Assembly (NCBI RefSeq): GCF_000155675.2
Contig: NC_020911.1
Coordinates: 4,454,501 to 4,518,500 of the forward strand
DNA: 64,000 bases
Direction: 5' to 3'
Origin: Octadecabacter antarcticus 307
Lineage (GTDB): Bacteria > Pseudomonadota > Alphaproteobacteria > Rhodobacterales > Rhodobacteraceae
Below the pieces are notes generated by a model. It worked only from the letters and a program-made list of their open reading frames with translations. It was not told the DNA's origin and did not search any database. Numbering within the stretch: position 1 is the first letter of the stretch; every line of letters starts with the position of its first letter. Of this stretch, positions 26,033 through 35,204 are shown piece by piece. The position numbers were made by a program, and so were the translations under genes.

Positions 26033-27084
26033 GGCTTTGTTGCACAAATCGGGTTGAGGTCGTACTTCCCCTAAAACCGGACGGATTTAGCCTACGGCCT
26101 CTGTCTTGGGGATGCCAAGCGCTGTGAAGCCGTTTAGGATCGCAGCACGGATTTGGATCTCCGCAACCTGCCGATCAAAGTCACGCGCTGAGAGGCGCTG
26201 ACCCAGTAATTTCACACAATGCATCTTTGTCTCAACGCGGCTTCTGCGGTGATATCCGGTCGCCTGTCGCCACAACGCGGAGCCTAGATACTTTGAGGCT
26301 CGCACTGCTTCGTTGCGCGCTCTGGCCCCGGGTGTGTCGTGCTTCCATAACTTGGCATTCTTGCGCGGCGGTATGACGGCGTGGGCATTTCGCGCGGCAA
26401 TCGCATCGTAGCATTTGCGGGTGTCGTATGCCCCGTCGGCTGTGACGCTACCGAGTTCCTGATCAGCGGGGATCTGATTGAGCAGGTCAGGCAACATGGG
26501 CGCGTCCCCGATGCTGCTGTTAGTGACCTCGACGGCCCGTATTTCCAGCGTTTGTTCATCAATCCCAATATGTATCTTGCGCCACAACCGCCGTTTGGGT
26601 CCACCGTGCTTGCGTGCGTTCCATTCTCCTTCGCCCTCAGCCTTGATGCCTGTACTATCTATCAGCAGGTGCAGTGGTCCGGTTGAGCCCTTGTACGGGA
26701 TGGCCACCGATAACGTCCTCTGACGGCGACATAAGGTACTGAAATCCGGCACTGACCAGTTCAGACCGGCAAGCTTGAGAAGGCTTTCTACAAATCCAGC
26801 CGTCTGCCTCAACGGCAAACCGAACAGCACTTTGAGGGTCAGGCAGGCTTGTATCGCCGCATCGCTGTAGGCTTGTTGGCGTCCCCGCCGCCCTGAAGGC
26901 ACAGCCTCCCACGTCATCCCCGCGTCAAACCAGATCGAAAGCGATCCCCGCATCTTCAGTGAAAAATTGTACTCAGCCCAGTTCCGGGTCTTATACTTTG
27001 TAGGTATCCAGCTGCTCATAACCGCCAGCTATCACGCTGGATTCATACAGTGAATCCTCGTGACGCGATTTGTGCAACAAAGCC
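26033..27084 (-). mobile_element. IS5-family insertion sequence, copy 3 (1052 bp, intact)
   Basis: GGCTTTGTTGCACAAATC at 26033 and GATTTGTGCAACAAAGCC ending at 27084 bound it. It is identical to and inverted relative to copy 4 (28476-29527). The two bracket 1.4 kb with the second BLUF gene and an H-NS-like gene. Confidence 0.93.
26087..27019 (-). CDS. IS5-family transposase, intact
   Basis: 310 residues, uninterrupted. It begins MSSWIPTKYKTRNWAEYN and includes VTADGAYDTRKCYDAI and YHRRSRVETKMHCVKLLGQR, the DDE-domain signatures of this IS5 subgroup. It lacks the 39-nt insert of copies 1 and 2 and so defines that insert's borders. Its terminal repeats match theirs, so this enzyme could move them in trans. 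Confidence 0.93.
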   Translation of the reverse strand: MSSWIPTKYKTRNWAEYNFSLKMRGSLSIWFDAGMTWEAVPSGRRGRQQAYSDAAIQACLTLKVLFGLPLRQTAGFVESLLKLAGLNWSVPDFSTLCRRQRTLSVAIPYKGSTGPLHLLIDSTGIKAEGEGEWNARKHGGPKRRLWRKIHIGIDEQTLEIRAVEVTNSSIGDAPMLPDLLNQIPADQELGSVTADGAYDTRKCYDAIAARNAHAVIPPRKNAKLWKHDTPGARARNEAVRASKYLGSALWRQATGYHRRSRVETKMHCVKLLGQRLSARDFDRQVAEIQIRAAILNGFTALGIPKTEAVG

Positions 27085-27103
27085 ATACTCCACAACAAAA
27101 TAA

Positions 27104-27535
27104 TTACTGGTTATTTTCTATATAGGGGAAAATCGTACGAATACTTCTCAGAATATTTAGTGCCTTACTGTTGGCAAGCTTTGATGAATTCATTAAATAA
27201 GCAATGTCCTGAAAGGAACCTTTATCATAATGGCTAATTTCTGTAGGTCCAACATACCTCATGCCCCAGCCTGAGAAGGTTCTGCTTTCAACGGGTTCGC
27301 TCCCTAAAAGAGAAATAGCCTTATGGCGCCTGTCGAAGGAAATTCGCTTATAGCAGGCTTCAACTAATAATCGCTCACCTTCCAGAATTTGAAAAAAAAG
27401 CCCATCATGATACATCAGGATACCAGAAATGCCATCGTGAATATTATTAGCAACGGAAATTTCTAGAATAGCGCATAGATCCACAGGTTTTATAAAATCT
27501 TGGGATGTGCTCATATAAGATAAAAGGTGCAACAT
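27104..27535 (-). CDS. BLUF-domain blue-light photoreceptor, second copy
   Basis: 143 residues, again a lone BLUF domain. The switch residues keep the AppA spacing: Y7 (LLSYMS), N31 (ANNIHD), Q49 (FFQILEG), W90 and M92 (GWGMRY). It differs widely from the BLUF gene at 16228 outside these positions, so it is not a recent duplicate. It begins within 460 bases of an intact IS5 copy and shares its IS-flanked segment with an H-NS-like regulator. No effector domain is fused. Confidence 0.9.
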   Translation of the reverse strand: MLHLLSYMSTSQDFIKPVDLCAILEISVANNIHDGISGILMYHDGLFFQILEGERLLVEACYKRISFDRRHKAISLLGSEPVESRTFSGWGMRYVGPTEISHYDKGSFQDIAYLMNSSKLANSKALNILRSIRTIFPYIENNQ

Positions 27536-27701
27536 TTACAGGGCCTCCATACCACTTTTTATATAAATTATTAAATTAAGTTGTTAAAGCGGCGGTATGA
27601 ACATTTTTGTCTCTGACGCAATTATCACATGGCATCTGTTTAGTTTTCGCCAAGGCCTACAAGCATCACCAAGTTTAGCAGCTAACTTGTTGTAAAACCT
27701 C
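27536..27701. other. AT-rich gap between BLUF and H-NS-like genes
   Basis: Probably the BLUF promoter region; no motif I can support. Confidence 0.4.
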
Positions 27702-28028
27702 TTAGATCAAATACTCTGACAAGTCATGACCAGTCTCAAGCATTTTGTGAAGCCACAGAGGCCTGCGGCCCCTTCCACTCCAGGTTTGCTCTATGTCGTC
27801 TGGGTTACGATATAAGGGTGGGTAGCTCCTTTTTCCATCCTTATTGAGCATTGGGGTACCCATAACTTCATCAAGGCTAAGGCCGTATTCAGCGGCAACC
27901 GCTTTCAGCCTCGCATATGCTTCTTCGCGAAGCCGCGTCTCTCGAGTGGTAATGGCTAACGCTGCCTCTTTTTGAAGCTGTTTGAGTTCTAACAAGCTCA
28001 ATTCGCGGATATTCATAACATCTTCCAT
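27702..28028 (-). CDS. H-NS-like nucleoid-associated silencer
   Basis: 108 residues. The N-terminal half is a coiled-coil oligomerisation helix (ELKQLQKEAALAITTRETRL). The C-terminal DNA-binding domain has YRNPDDIEQTWSGRGRRPLW, the H-NS hook motif TWSGRGRRP being complete. It would bind AT-rich DNA and repress it, as xenogeneic silencers do. Carried on element B, it may silence the element's own AT-rich genes, including the BLUF gene beside it. The start at ATG 28028 is preferred; ATG 28016 is possible. Confidence 0.9.
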   Translation of the reverse strand: MEDVMNIRELSLLELKQLQKEAALAITTRETRLREEAYARLKAVAAEYGLSLDEVMGTPMLNKDGKRSYPPLYRNPDDIEQTWSGRGRRPLWLHKMLETGHDLSEYLI

Positions 28029-28475
28029 CAATCAATCTTTCATTTTACTAGAGATAAAAACAAAATGTGAGCGCTATTCCTTCCGTTAAGTTAAATTTTA
28101 AAGATCGAAATGCAAACAAAGTAGGAGGATAGATCATATACTCTTCTGGATAGGTCGCACTGCGGCCTATGTCGCAAAAGGCAGTAAAGCTGATGGAGGA
28201 CGAGCTATTGCGGCTATTCAACCCTAGCTTAATTTTTAAAGTAGGAGTGGGTACTTATTGATAAATCAACCCACCAGGCCGACTTTGGTGTTGTGGACCC
28301 ACTAAATCCAAGAAGGTTGGCTGCAGACCTTTAACTGCAGCATTCGCAAAACAAAAAATTTATCATCCACGCAAGATTCACACCCTTCATACGGATCAGG
28401 TTTCGCAAATTGATAAGCGATCAGTCTGTTAATGGCTTTAGAGGCTGAATCCACTTTGCGTTTGGCCAGCGACAC
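28029..28475. other. 447-bp gap before IS5 copy 4
   Basis: Very AT-rich to 28130, then fragments without an open gene. A 62-codon minus frame (28302-28490) runs into the IS end and shows no family resemblance, so I leave it unnamed. Confidence 0.45.
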
Positions 28476-29527
28476 GGCTTTGTTGCACAAATCGCGTCAC
28501 GAGGATTCACTGTATGAATCCAGCGTGATAGCTGGCGGTTATGAGCAGCTGGATACCTACAAAGTATAAGACCCGGAACTGGGCTGAGTACAATTTTTCA
28601 CTGAAGATGCGGGGATCGCTTTCGATCTGGTTTGACGCGGGGATGACGTGGGAGGCTGTGCCTTCAGGGCGGCGGGGACGCCAACAAGCCTACAGCGATG
28701 CGGCGATACAAGCCTGCCTGACCCTCAAAGTGCTGTTCGGTTTGCCGTTGAGGCAGACGGCTGGATTTGTAGAAAGCCTTCTCAAGCTTGCCGGTCTGAA
28801 CTGGTCAGTGCCGGATTTCAGTACCTTATGTCGCCGTCAGAGGACGTTATCGGTGGCCATCCCGTACAAGGGCTCAACCGGACCACTGCACCTGCTGATA
28901 GATAGTACAGGCATCAAGGCTGAGGGCGAAGGAGAATGGAACGCACGCAAGCACGGTGGACCCAAACGGCGGTTGTGGCGCAAGATACATATTGGGATTG
29001 ATGAACAAACGCTGGAAATACGGGCCGTCGAGGTCACTAACAGCAGCATCGGGGACGCGCCCATGTTGCCTGACCTGCTCAATCAGATCCCCGCTGATCA
29101 GGAACTCGGTAGCGTCACAGCCGACGGGGCATACGACACCCGCAAATGCTACGATGCGATTGCCGCGCGAAATGCCCACGCCGTCATACCGCCGCGCAAG
29201 AATGCCAAGTTATGGAAGCACGACACACCCGGGGCCAGAGCGCGCAACGAAGCAGTGCGAGCCTCAAAGTATCTAGGCTCCGCGTTGTGGCGACAGGCGA
29301 CCGGATATCACCGCAGAAGCCGCGTTGAGACAAAGATGCATTGTGTGAAATTACTGGGTCAGCGCCTCTCAGCGCGTGACTTTGATCGGCAGGTTGCGGA
29401 GATCCAAATCCGTGCTGCGATCCTAAACGGCTTCACAGCGCTTGGCATCCCCAAGACAGAGGCCGTAGGCTAAATCCGTCCGGTTTTAGGGGAAGTACGA
29501 CCTCAACCCGATTTGTGCAACAAAGCC
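28476..29527 (+). mobile_element. IS5-family insertion sequence, copy 4 (1052 bp, intact)
   Basis: Same ends and length as copy 3, opposite orientation. Its right end lies inside the element-B integrase gene, which it truncates. No target duplication is visible across it. Confidence 0.93.
28541..29473 (+). CDS. IS5-family transposase, intact
   Basis: 310 residues, identical in sequence to the product at 26087. Full catalytic domain, no insert. The identity of the two copies indicates very recent transposition or gene conversion. Confidence 0.93.
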   Translation: MSSWIPTKYKTRNWAEYNFSLKMRGSLSIWFDAGMTWEAVPSGRRGRQQAYSDAAIQACLTLKVLFGLPLRQTAGFVESLLKLAGLNWSVPDFSTLCRRQRTLSVAIPYKGSTGPLHLLIDSTGIKAEGEGEWNARKHGGPKRRLWRKIHIGIDEQTLEIRAVEVTNSSIGDAPMLPDLLNQIPADQELGSVTADGAYDTRKCYDAIAARNAHAVIPPRKNAKLWKHDTPGARARNEAVRASKYLGSALWRQATGYHRRSRVETKMHCVKLLGQRLSARDFDRQVAEIQIRAAILNGFTALGIPKTEAVG

Positions 29528-30432
29528 CAGCAACTATCGAGATCCAGATCACGTGCTTCGAGCCCTACGATTTCTGCAAGCCGTGCACCAGTATCTGCCA
29601 GGGTCACAAACAGAGCTTGGGCGAGTGGATTGCTCTCATACGCTGGCAGCAACATCGCCATCTGCGAATCACTCATAGACAAGCGGTCGTCTTTACTGGC
29701 TCCAGTGCCTTTTATCTTGATGCCCTGGAAGACGTTACGCTGATCGAGATCGTTCTCAATGATCACATGGTTTATCGCGGCTTTGACCACCCCAATGGTG
29801 CGCAGGACTGAGTTCGGTGCCAAGCGGTGCAGCAAATAGTCACGGTAAGCATTGGCATCTGCGCGGTTGATGTCAGCAAGAGGTGTCCACTCTACGCGGT
29901 TCTTGCCCAGCGCTATCACAAGGTCCTTCTTAATGCGCTCAATGCGGGTCTTCAGTGGGAGGTCATTTACCCCGTCTTCACACTTATAAGCATAGTAATC
30001 TGATAGGACTTTATGCAGGGTCATTGGCTCGGGCGTCACACGAGCGCTGCCAATTTGTTGGACAACCTCCTTTGGCGCTGTGTTGCGCAGGTCCTCAGCG
30101 AGTTCCCGAAAATCATCTGTGACATCCCATTCAGGCTCGACAACTCCCTCAGCAAATACACCTGCATGCCACTCGCCAAGCCGCTCCCTAACGATATTAA
30201 CGGCGCGTCTGCTATTTGGTGTTTTGCGCTCAAGGTCAAACAGCGCTTCAATCTCAGCATGGATCACTGGCAGCCGCCTGATTGCTTCATCGTAGGTCGT
30301 CCCCAGCTGGCGATATATTGTCGCCTTGGGAATCACCTCACGAAGTGCTGCGGGCACGTTGCGCTTATATCGATACGAGCCATTGGCCCGTCGAAAGACA
30401 TATTTTGGAAGTTTTGATATATCTGCATCCAT
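29528..30432 (-). pseudogene. integrase of element B, C-terminus removed by IS5
   Basis: Starting MDADISKLPKYVFRR, it follows the element-A integrase (18965) almost residue for residue to GLEARDLDLDSC, then runs into the IS5 end. The arginine in DTGARLAEI remains, but the His-x-x-Arg, His and catalytic Tyr are lost. The protein would be inactive. Its leader and attachment core are intact, so the intact integrase of element A could still act on element B's sites. Confidence 0.9.
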
Positions 30433-30523
30433 TGTGTTCGGGACTATCACGACACAACTTGCCCGGTGCAAGGCAGCCTGGACCGTTCATGACTGACATT
30501 TGGGGAGCGATATTCGACAAAAT

Positions 30524-30553
30524 GGTCCCAGAAGCGGTCCCGATTATGGTCCC
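30524..30553. promoter_or_regulatory. 12-bp-period GGTCCC repeats before the element-B integrase
   Basis: GGTCCC at 30524, 30536 and 30548, the same array as at 20352-20381, between the integrase start and the tRNA-Leu attachment core. Confidence 0.5.
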
Positions 30554-30609
30554 AGAAAAGCAATATATGCCTATTACACTATGATTTCTTGGAGTTAGTC
30601 AAAGTATAA

Positions 30610-30698
30610 TGGTGCCCAGAAGAGGACTCGAACCTCCACGTCCATACAGACACCAGCACCTGAAGCTGGCGCGTCTACCAATTCCGCCATCTGGGCAC
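30610..30698 (-). tRNA. tRNA-Leu (anticodon CAG)
   Basis: On the minus strand the 89 bases fold as a class II tRNA: GCCCAGA acceptor, D-arm TGGTAGACGCGCCA, anticodon stem CCAGC/GCTGG with loop TTCAGGT (anticodon CAG), a long variable arm, TTCGAGTCC T-arm and encoded CCA. Its last 18 bases (30610-30627) are the attachment core used by elements A and B, and integration has left the tRNA whole. Confidence 0.95.
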
Positions 30699-30763
30699 AG
30701 AATACGTAGGTTGGCCTTAAGTCTGTCATGGCGACCTGTCAACGCGATTCCGAAGTGAAATAC

Positions 30764-30804
30764 TGGGCGCGCACCCAGAATAGGTATTCTTGACCCAAAG
30801 AAGC
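30764..30804 (+). promoter_or_regulatory. hairpin plus GGTATTNTTGANCCAAAGAAG leader motif, copy 1
   Basis: CTGGG-CGCGCA-CCCAG is followed by GGTATTCTTGACCCAAAGAA. Related motifs lie before queG (41481) and the NUDIX remnant (58340, reverse). All three sit shortly upstream of a start codon. Confidence 0.5.
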
Positions 30805-30892
30805 GATGGGCCTGCGCGTATATGCGCCTTGTTTGTCAAAGGTCACACAGATAAACGCCTAAGAAATACCTGTCAGTCGAGGGAACGCAGCC

Positions 30893-31870
30893 ATGTCCAA
30901 ACTTGTCATTGTTTACGGCGGATCCGGTTTTGTCGGGCGCTATATCGCGCGGCGTTTGGCCAAGGATGGTTGGCGTGTGCGGGTTGCGGTTCGCAATCCC
31001 AATGAGGCGATGTTCGTGAAGCCTTATGGGGCTGTCGGGCAAGTTGAACCGGTGTTCTGCAACATTCGTGATGACGATTCAGTGCGTTCTGTGATGCACG
31101 GCGCTGATGCGGTGGTGAACTGCGTGGGCGTGTTGGACGAGATTGGCAAGAACACATTTGAGGCGGTGCAGGCAAGCGGTGCGGAACGGATTGCACGGAT
31201 CGCGGCGTCGACAGGTGTCGGGGCGATGGTCCAGATGTCCGCCATTGGTGCCGACGCGGAAAGTGAAAGCGAGTATGCGCGCACGAAGGCCGCGGGCGAG
31301 GCTGGCGTGTTGGCGCATATGCCGAACGCGATGATCCTGCGTCCATCGATCATATTTGGCGATGAAGACGGGTTTTTCAATCGCTTTGCAGGCATGTCGC
31401 GTTTTGGTCCGGTGCTGCCGATTGTGGGTGCTGATACGAAATTTCAACCGGTGTATGTCGATGATGTTGCGGCTGCCGCTGTCATCGGTGTGCAGGGCCG
31501 CGCGCAGGGTGTGTTTGAGCTTGGCGGGCCAGACGTACAAACGATGCGTGAGTTGATGACCGGAATGTTGGCAATTATCCGTCGTCGCCGTTTGGTCCTG
31601 AATATCCCATTTTTTGCGGCTCAGATGATGGCGTTCGGATTCAAGGTTGGGCGCACGTTGTCGCTGGGATTGGTGCGTGGCCCGATTACGGCCGATCAAG
31701 TTAAAAACCTACGGATGGATAACGTTGTTTCTGAGGGTGCGCAGGGGTTTGAGGCGCTGGGCATTACGCCGACTGCGATGGAAACGATCTTGCCTGACTA
31801 CCTGTGGCGGTTCCGCCCCAGCGGGCAGTATGACGCCATCAAAGAGAGCGCCAAAAACCTTAAACCTTAA
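30893..31870 (+). CDS. NDUFA9-like NAD(P)-binding protein (complex I assembly family)
   Basis: 325 residues. An atypical short-chain-dehydrogenase fold: the N-terminal VIVYGGSGFVGRYIARRL binds the dinucleotide, with the later blocks SAIGADAESESEYARTKAAG and LRPSIIFGDEDGFFNRFAG. This pattern is that of the bacterial relatives of the complex I subunit NDUFA9. The role is probably redox-linked respiratory or quinone chemistry. It is the first core gene after the tRNA and converges with uppP, overlapping by 4 bases. Confidence 0.85.
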   Translation: MSKLVIVYGGSGFVGRYIARRLAKDGWRVRVAVRNPNEAMFVKPYGAVGQVEPVFCNIRDDDSVRSVMHGADAVVNCVGVLDEIGKNTFEAVQASGAERIARIAASTGVGAMVQMSAIGADAESESEYARTKAAGEAGVLAHMPNAMILRPSIIFGDEDGFFNRFAGMSRFGPVLPIVGADTKFQPVYVDDVAAAAVIGVQGRAQGVFELGGPDVQTMRELMTGMLAIIRRRRLVLNIPFFAAQMMAFGFKVGRTLSLGLVRGPITADQVKNLRMDNVVSEGAQGFEALGITPTAMETILPDYLWRFRPSGQYDAIKESAKNLKP

Positions 31871-32670
31871 GTGTAGGCAATACCAAGCAGCACGAGGCCA
31901 AGGATCACGCGGTAGATCACGTAGGGTGTGAAGTTTACGGATCGTAGTAATCGCATCATCAGTGACAGCGCGACGAGGGCAGCGAGAAACGCGAGCGTGG
32001 CAGCAATTGCGCCATCTTTTGCCGCTTGAACATCGGCGTTCATTGCAGCCTCTGCCCCCAGTAAAACACCTGATGCGATGATGGTCGGGATCGACATCAA
32101 CATAGATAGCTTTGCGCTGTCTTCGCGTGTGTAGCCCAGCCGCCGTGCTGCGGTGATTGTGATGCCGGATCGCGATGTGCCGGGGATCAGGGATATCGCC
32201 TGCCACAGGCCCATGGTGATGGCGTGACGCAGTGTCCAGTGACCAGCCACGCGTTCGGTTTTGCCAGTTTGATCAGCCCAGTATAGCACAATTCCGAAGA
32301 TCAGCATGGTCCAGCCGACGACCGTGATGTTGCGCATCATGTCATCAAGACCTGATAGTTTCAGGATCAGGCCGAATATGATCACCGGAATCGTTGCGAT
32401 GATCAGGCTGAGTGCCAGAAACGCACCCGCAGTGTCGATTTTGCCGCGCAAGACGCGGGGCAGGCCGAGCAAAGCGGCGCTGGCATCTTTCCAGAAATAT
32501 ATGATTACCGCGAACAAGGTGCCGATGTGAACTGCGACGTCGATGACCTGCCCTTGATCGGCCATGCCCGTGAGTTGCGGCAATAAAATCAGGTGTCCAG
32601 ATGAAGACACTGGCAGGAATTCAGTGATTCCTTGGATGAGGGCGGCAAGCAGGAGGGTTAGGAAGGGCAT
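31867..32670 (-). CDS. uppP: undecaprenyl-diphosphate phosphatase
   Basis: 267 residues, polytopic inner-membrane enzyme that dephosphorylates undecaprenyl diphosphate so the lipid carrier for peptidoglycan can be reused; also known for bacitracin resistance (BacA). The family hallmarks are the N-terminal IQGITEFLPVSSSGHLIL and the later LIPGTSRSGITI. Length and helix pattern are normal. Confidence 0.95.
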   Translation of the reverse strand: MPFLTLLLAALIQGITEFLPVSSSGHLILLPQLTGMADQGQVIDVAVHIGTLFAVIIYFWKDASAALLGLPRVLRGKIDTAGAFLALSLIIATIPVIIFGLILKLSGLDDMMRNITVVGWTMLIFGIVLYWADQTGKTERVAGHWTLRHAITMGLWQAISLIPGTSRSGITITAARRLGYTREDSAKLSMLMSIPTIIASGVLLGAEAAMNADVQAAKDGAIAATLAFLAALVALSLMMRLLRSVNFTPYVIYRVILGLVLLGIAYT

Positions 32671-32883
32671 GAGGACCTCTGATTCGGTGATGCCTTTTTA
32701 AATCACCAGACTCGCGGGGGAAGAGCAGATATAGGACCGGATCGGCCCTATAAACGCTGTAGGTATTGACAAAACATCGTCAGTTGGTGAAAATATATCA
32801 AAAATAGGTAACCTATGCTGACTTTTATTTTCAAAACAGATGGAATAAAGGGATAGTCCGGAATTCGATTGGGAGAATGTCGC
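32671..32883. other. leader region of the glutamate synthase genes
   Basis: A candidate promoter is marked at 32766-32796; no further gene. Confidence 0.4.
32766..32796 (+). promoter_or_regulatory. candidate sigma70-type promoter for gltD
   Basis: TTGACA at 32766 and an AAATAT-like -10 at 32791 with a 19-base spacer, 88 bases before the gltD start. The -35 is perfect and the -10 weak. Confidence 0.4.
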
Positions 32884-34341
32884 GTGGCTGATCAAAAGAT
32901 GTTGAAGTTTACGAACGTAGAGCGGGACATGCCGGAAAAGCGTCCGCCCAATCTACGTAAAGAAGATTTCGGAGAGATTTACGGGGAGTACGCCACGGCC
33001 AAGGCCGCCGAGCAGGCGAGCCGTTGTAGCCAATGCGGTGTGCCCTATTGCCAGTCCCATTGCCCATTGCACAACAACATCCCCGACTGGCTGCGTTTGA
33101 CCGCAGAAGGCCGGTTGGAAGAAGCCTATGAGTTGGCACAAGCGACCAACACGTTCCCCGAGATTTGTGGTCGCATCTGCCCGCAGGATCGCCTGTGCGA
33201 AGGCAACTGTGTGATCGAAACGGCCGGACACGGCACGGTCACTATCGGGTCAGTTGAAAAGTACATCACTGACACAGCGTTTGAGAAAGGCTGGGTCAAA
33301 CCGATCCGCCCGCATACCGAACGTGTTGAGAGTGTTGGCATTATCGGGGCTGGTCCTGGAGGCCTTGCGGCGGCGGATATGCTGCGCCGTCAGGGTGTGC
33401 AGGTCACAGTCTATGATCGTTATGATCGCGGCGGCGGTTTGATGACCTACGGCATCCCCGGGTTCAAGTTGGAAAAAGACATTGTCATGCAGCGCATGGC
33501 GCAACTGGAAGACGGCGGCGTAGAGTTTGTGTTAAACTGCGACGTCGGTGATGACCTGAGTTTTGATGCCATTCGCGGCAAGCACGAAGCGGTGCTTATC
33601 GCTACTGGCGTCTATAAAACAAGGGCTTTGCAGGCGCCGGGTGCGGGTGCAGAAGGCATTGTGCGGGCGATTGATTATCTGACTGCCAGCAACCGCAAAT
33701 CATTTGGGGATGATGTCGAAGAGTTCGACAACGGAGAGCTGAACGCCAAGGGCAAAAAGGTCGTCGTGATTGGTGGTGGTGATACGGCAATGGACTGTGT
33801 GCGCACTGCGATCCGTCAGGATGCGATATCTGTGAAGTGCCTGTATCGCCGCGACGAGGCGAATATGCCGGGGTCGATGCGCGAAGTTCAGAACGCCAAA
33901 GAAGAAGGCATTGAGTTTGTCTGGCTGAGCGCGCCAAAGGGCTTCGTTTCTAGTGAGCGGGACACTGGCACGGCAGACCAAGTGAACGGTGTCATGGTGC
34001 AGAAAATGCGCCTCGGTGCGCCGGATGCGACAGGACGCCAGATGCCAGAGTTGATTGAAGGCAGCGATTACATTGAAGACGCCGATTTGGTGGTTCAGGC
34101 GCTGGGCTTTGAACCCGAGGACATCCCGACGCTTTGGGGTGTGCCTGAATTGGAAGTGACCCGTTGGGGCACAATCAAGGCGGAATTCACCAGCGGCCAA
34201 ACCAGCCTTGAGGGTGTGTTCGCCGCAGGCGACATTGTGCGCGGTGCGTCACTGGTGGTTTGGGCCATCAAAGACGGGCGCGATGCGGCTGAGGCGATTT
34301 TGGAATACGTAAATCAGGGCGCTTTGATGGCGGCTGAGTAG
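32884..34341 (+). CDS. gltD: glutamate synthase (NADPH) small subunit
   Basis: 485 residues. It transfers electrons from NADPH through FAD and 4Fe-4S clusters to GltB in the GS-GOGAT route of ammonia assimilation. N-terminal cysteine clusters: CSQCGVPYCQSHCPLHNNIP and ICGRICPQDRLCEGNC. FAD site: VGIIGAGPGGLAAADML. NADPH site: VVVIGGGDTAMDC. The GTG at 32884 is chosen because GGGAGA lies 7 bases before it and the product then starts VADQKMLKF as in relatives; a TTG at 32869 is the longer alternative. Confidence 0.94.
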   Translation: MADQKMLKFTNVERDMPEKRPPNLRKEDFGEIYGEYATAKAAEQASRCSQCGVPYCQSHCPLHNNIPDWLRLTAEGRLEEAYELAQATNTFPEICGRICPQDRLCEGNCVIETAGHGTVTIGSVEKYITDTAFEKGWVKPIRPHTERVESVGIIGAGPGGLAAADMLRRQGVQVTVYDRYDRGGGLMTYGIPGFKLEKDIVMQRMAQLEDGGVEFVLNCDVGDDLSFDAIRGKHEAVLIATGVYKTRALQAPGAGAEGIVRAIDYLTASNRKSFGDDVEEFDNGELNAKGKKVVVIGGGDTAMDCVRTAIRQDAISVKCLYRRDEANMPGSMREVQNAKEEGIEFVWLSAPKGFVSSERDTGTADQVNGVMVQKMRLGAPDATGRQMPELIEGSDYIEDADLVVQALGFEPEDIPTLWGVPELEVTRWGTIKAEFTSGQTSLEGVFAAGDIVRGASLVVWAIKDGRDAAEAILEYVNQGALMAAE

Positions 34342-34430
34342 GTGGCACACAGCGTACACCGGCTGTGCACCACCTGTATGGCAGCAGATATGCACGATAG
34401 GTCAGCGTCGCTGACGTGGAGGACTAAAAG

Positions 34431-35165
34431 ATGATGAAGACGACATTCGCATTTTTGATTGGGTCGGTGGTTTTTGGGTCGTCCTTAATCGGTTCGGTGG
34501 CCCGCCTTGCGGCGCAAGTGTTTTCAATGCCGCAAGGTTGCGAAGGATATCTGACGATCCAAAATTCAAGTTGTTCTGTGTCGCATTATTTTCGGTGCGA
34601 CGAAGACCAGAACGGTGAGCAACGCCGCGCGACGATGGACCAAGCCGGCTTGACCTATGTTGGTCGCATAAATGACGAGGCCGAATGGCTGGAGAGTTTT
34701 CATTTGCGGTCCGGCCACACGGAACGCCAGTCGACTGTCGTTGACCCGATGTCGCTGAATGAGCTTTTGGCGAACTCTGTTGATACGTGGGATTTTTCCA
34801 CCGAAAACCGAGAGATCGGGACACGCCAATATGTCGGCTTTGATAGCTTAACCGGTGAGAGCGTTGTGATCGATGGTGTGACGTTGCTGCGCACACAATA
34901 TGAACTGACGGCATTCGATGCCGCCGGAACTGAAATGTGGAAAAGCGAAGGTGCCGAGTATGTGAGCCGTGAGTGGCGCATGTTTATTGCCGGGTTGAGC
35001 AGCTACATCACGTCTGACGATCGGTTCGACAGCGATGACACGCCTGTTGAGTTCATCTACCCAGGAGAGCCGGGATATCTGTCGGTAAACCCGAAGTTCG
35101 GCTGCGGCGTTGAAATGTCCCACAATGACATGCCGATCAGCCAGCCAATTTTGACAAATTACTAA
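34431..35165 (+). CDS. secreted hypothetical protein between gltD and gltB
   Basis: 244 residues. A hydrophobic N-terminus (MMKTTFAFLIGSVVFGSSLI) looks like a signal peptide or membrane anchor. The mature part has three cysteines near its front (GCEGYL, SSCSV, RCDED) and one near the end (GCGVEM), which may pair in the periplasm. No domain recognised. The position between the two glutamate synthase genes recurs in Rhodobacteraceae as far as I recall, but no link to nitrogen metabolism is evident. Confidence 0.7.
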   Translation: MMKTTFAFLIGSVVFGSSLIGSVARLAAQVFSMPQGCEGYLTIQNSSCSVSHYFRCDEDQNGEQRRATMDQAGLTYVGRINDEAEWLESFHLRSGHTERQSTVVDPMSLNELLANSVDTWDFSTENREIGTRQYVGFDSLTGESVVIDGVTLLRTQYELTAFDAAGTEMWKSEGAEYVSREWRMFIAGLSSYITSDDRFDSDDTPVEFIYPGEPGYLSVNPKFGCGVEMSHNDMPISQPILTNY

Positions 35166-35204
35166 GATGGTCCCCCCGAATGGGCTGGGACAAGGAGAAA
35201 TGAC

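Noticed and set aside
28302..28490. 62-codon minus-strand gene
   Set aside because: It starts inside the IS5 end and has no ribosome-binding site or family resemblance.
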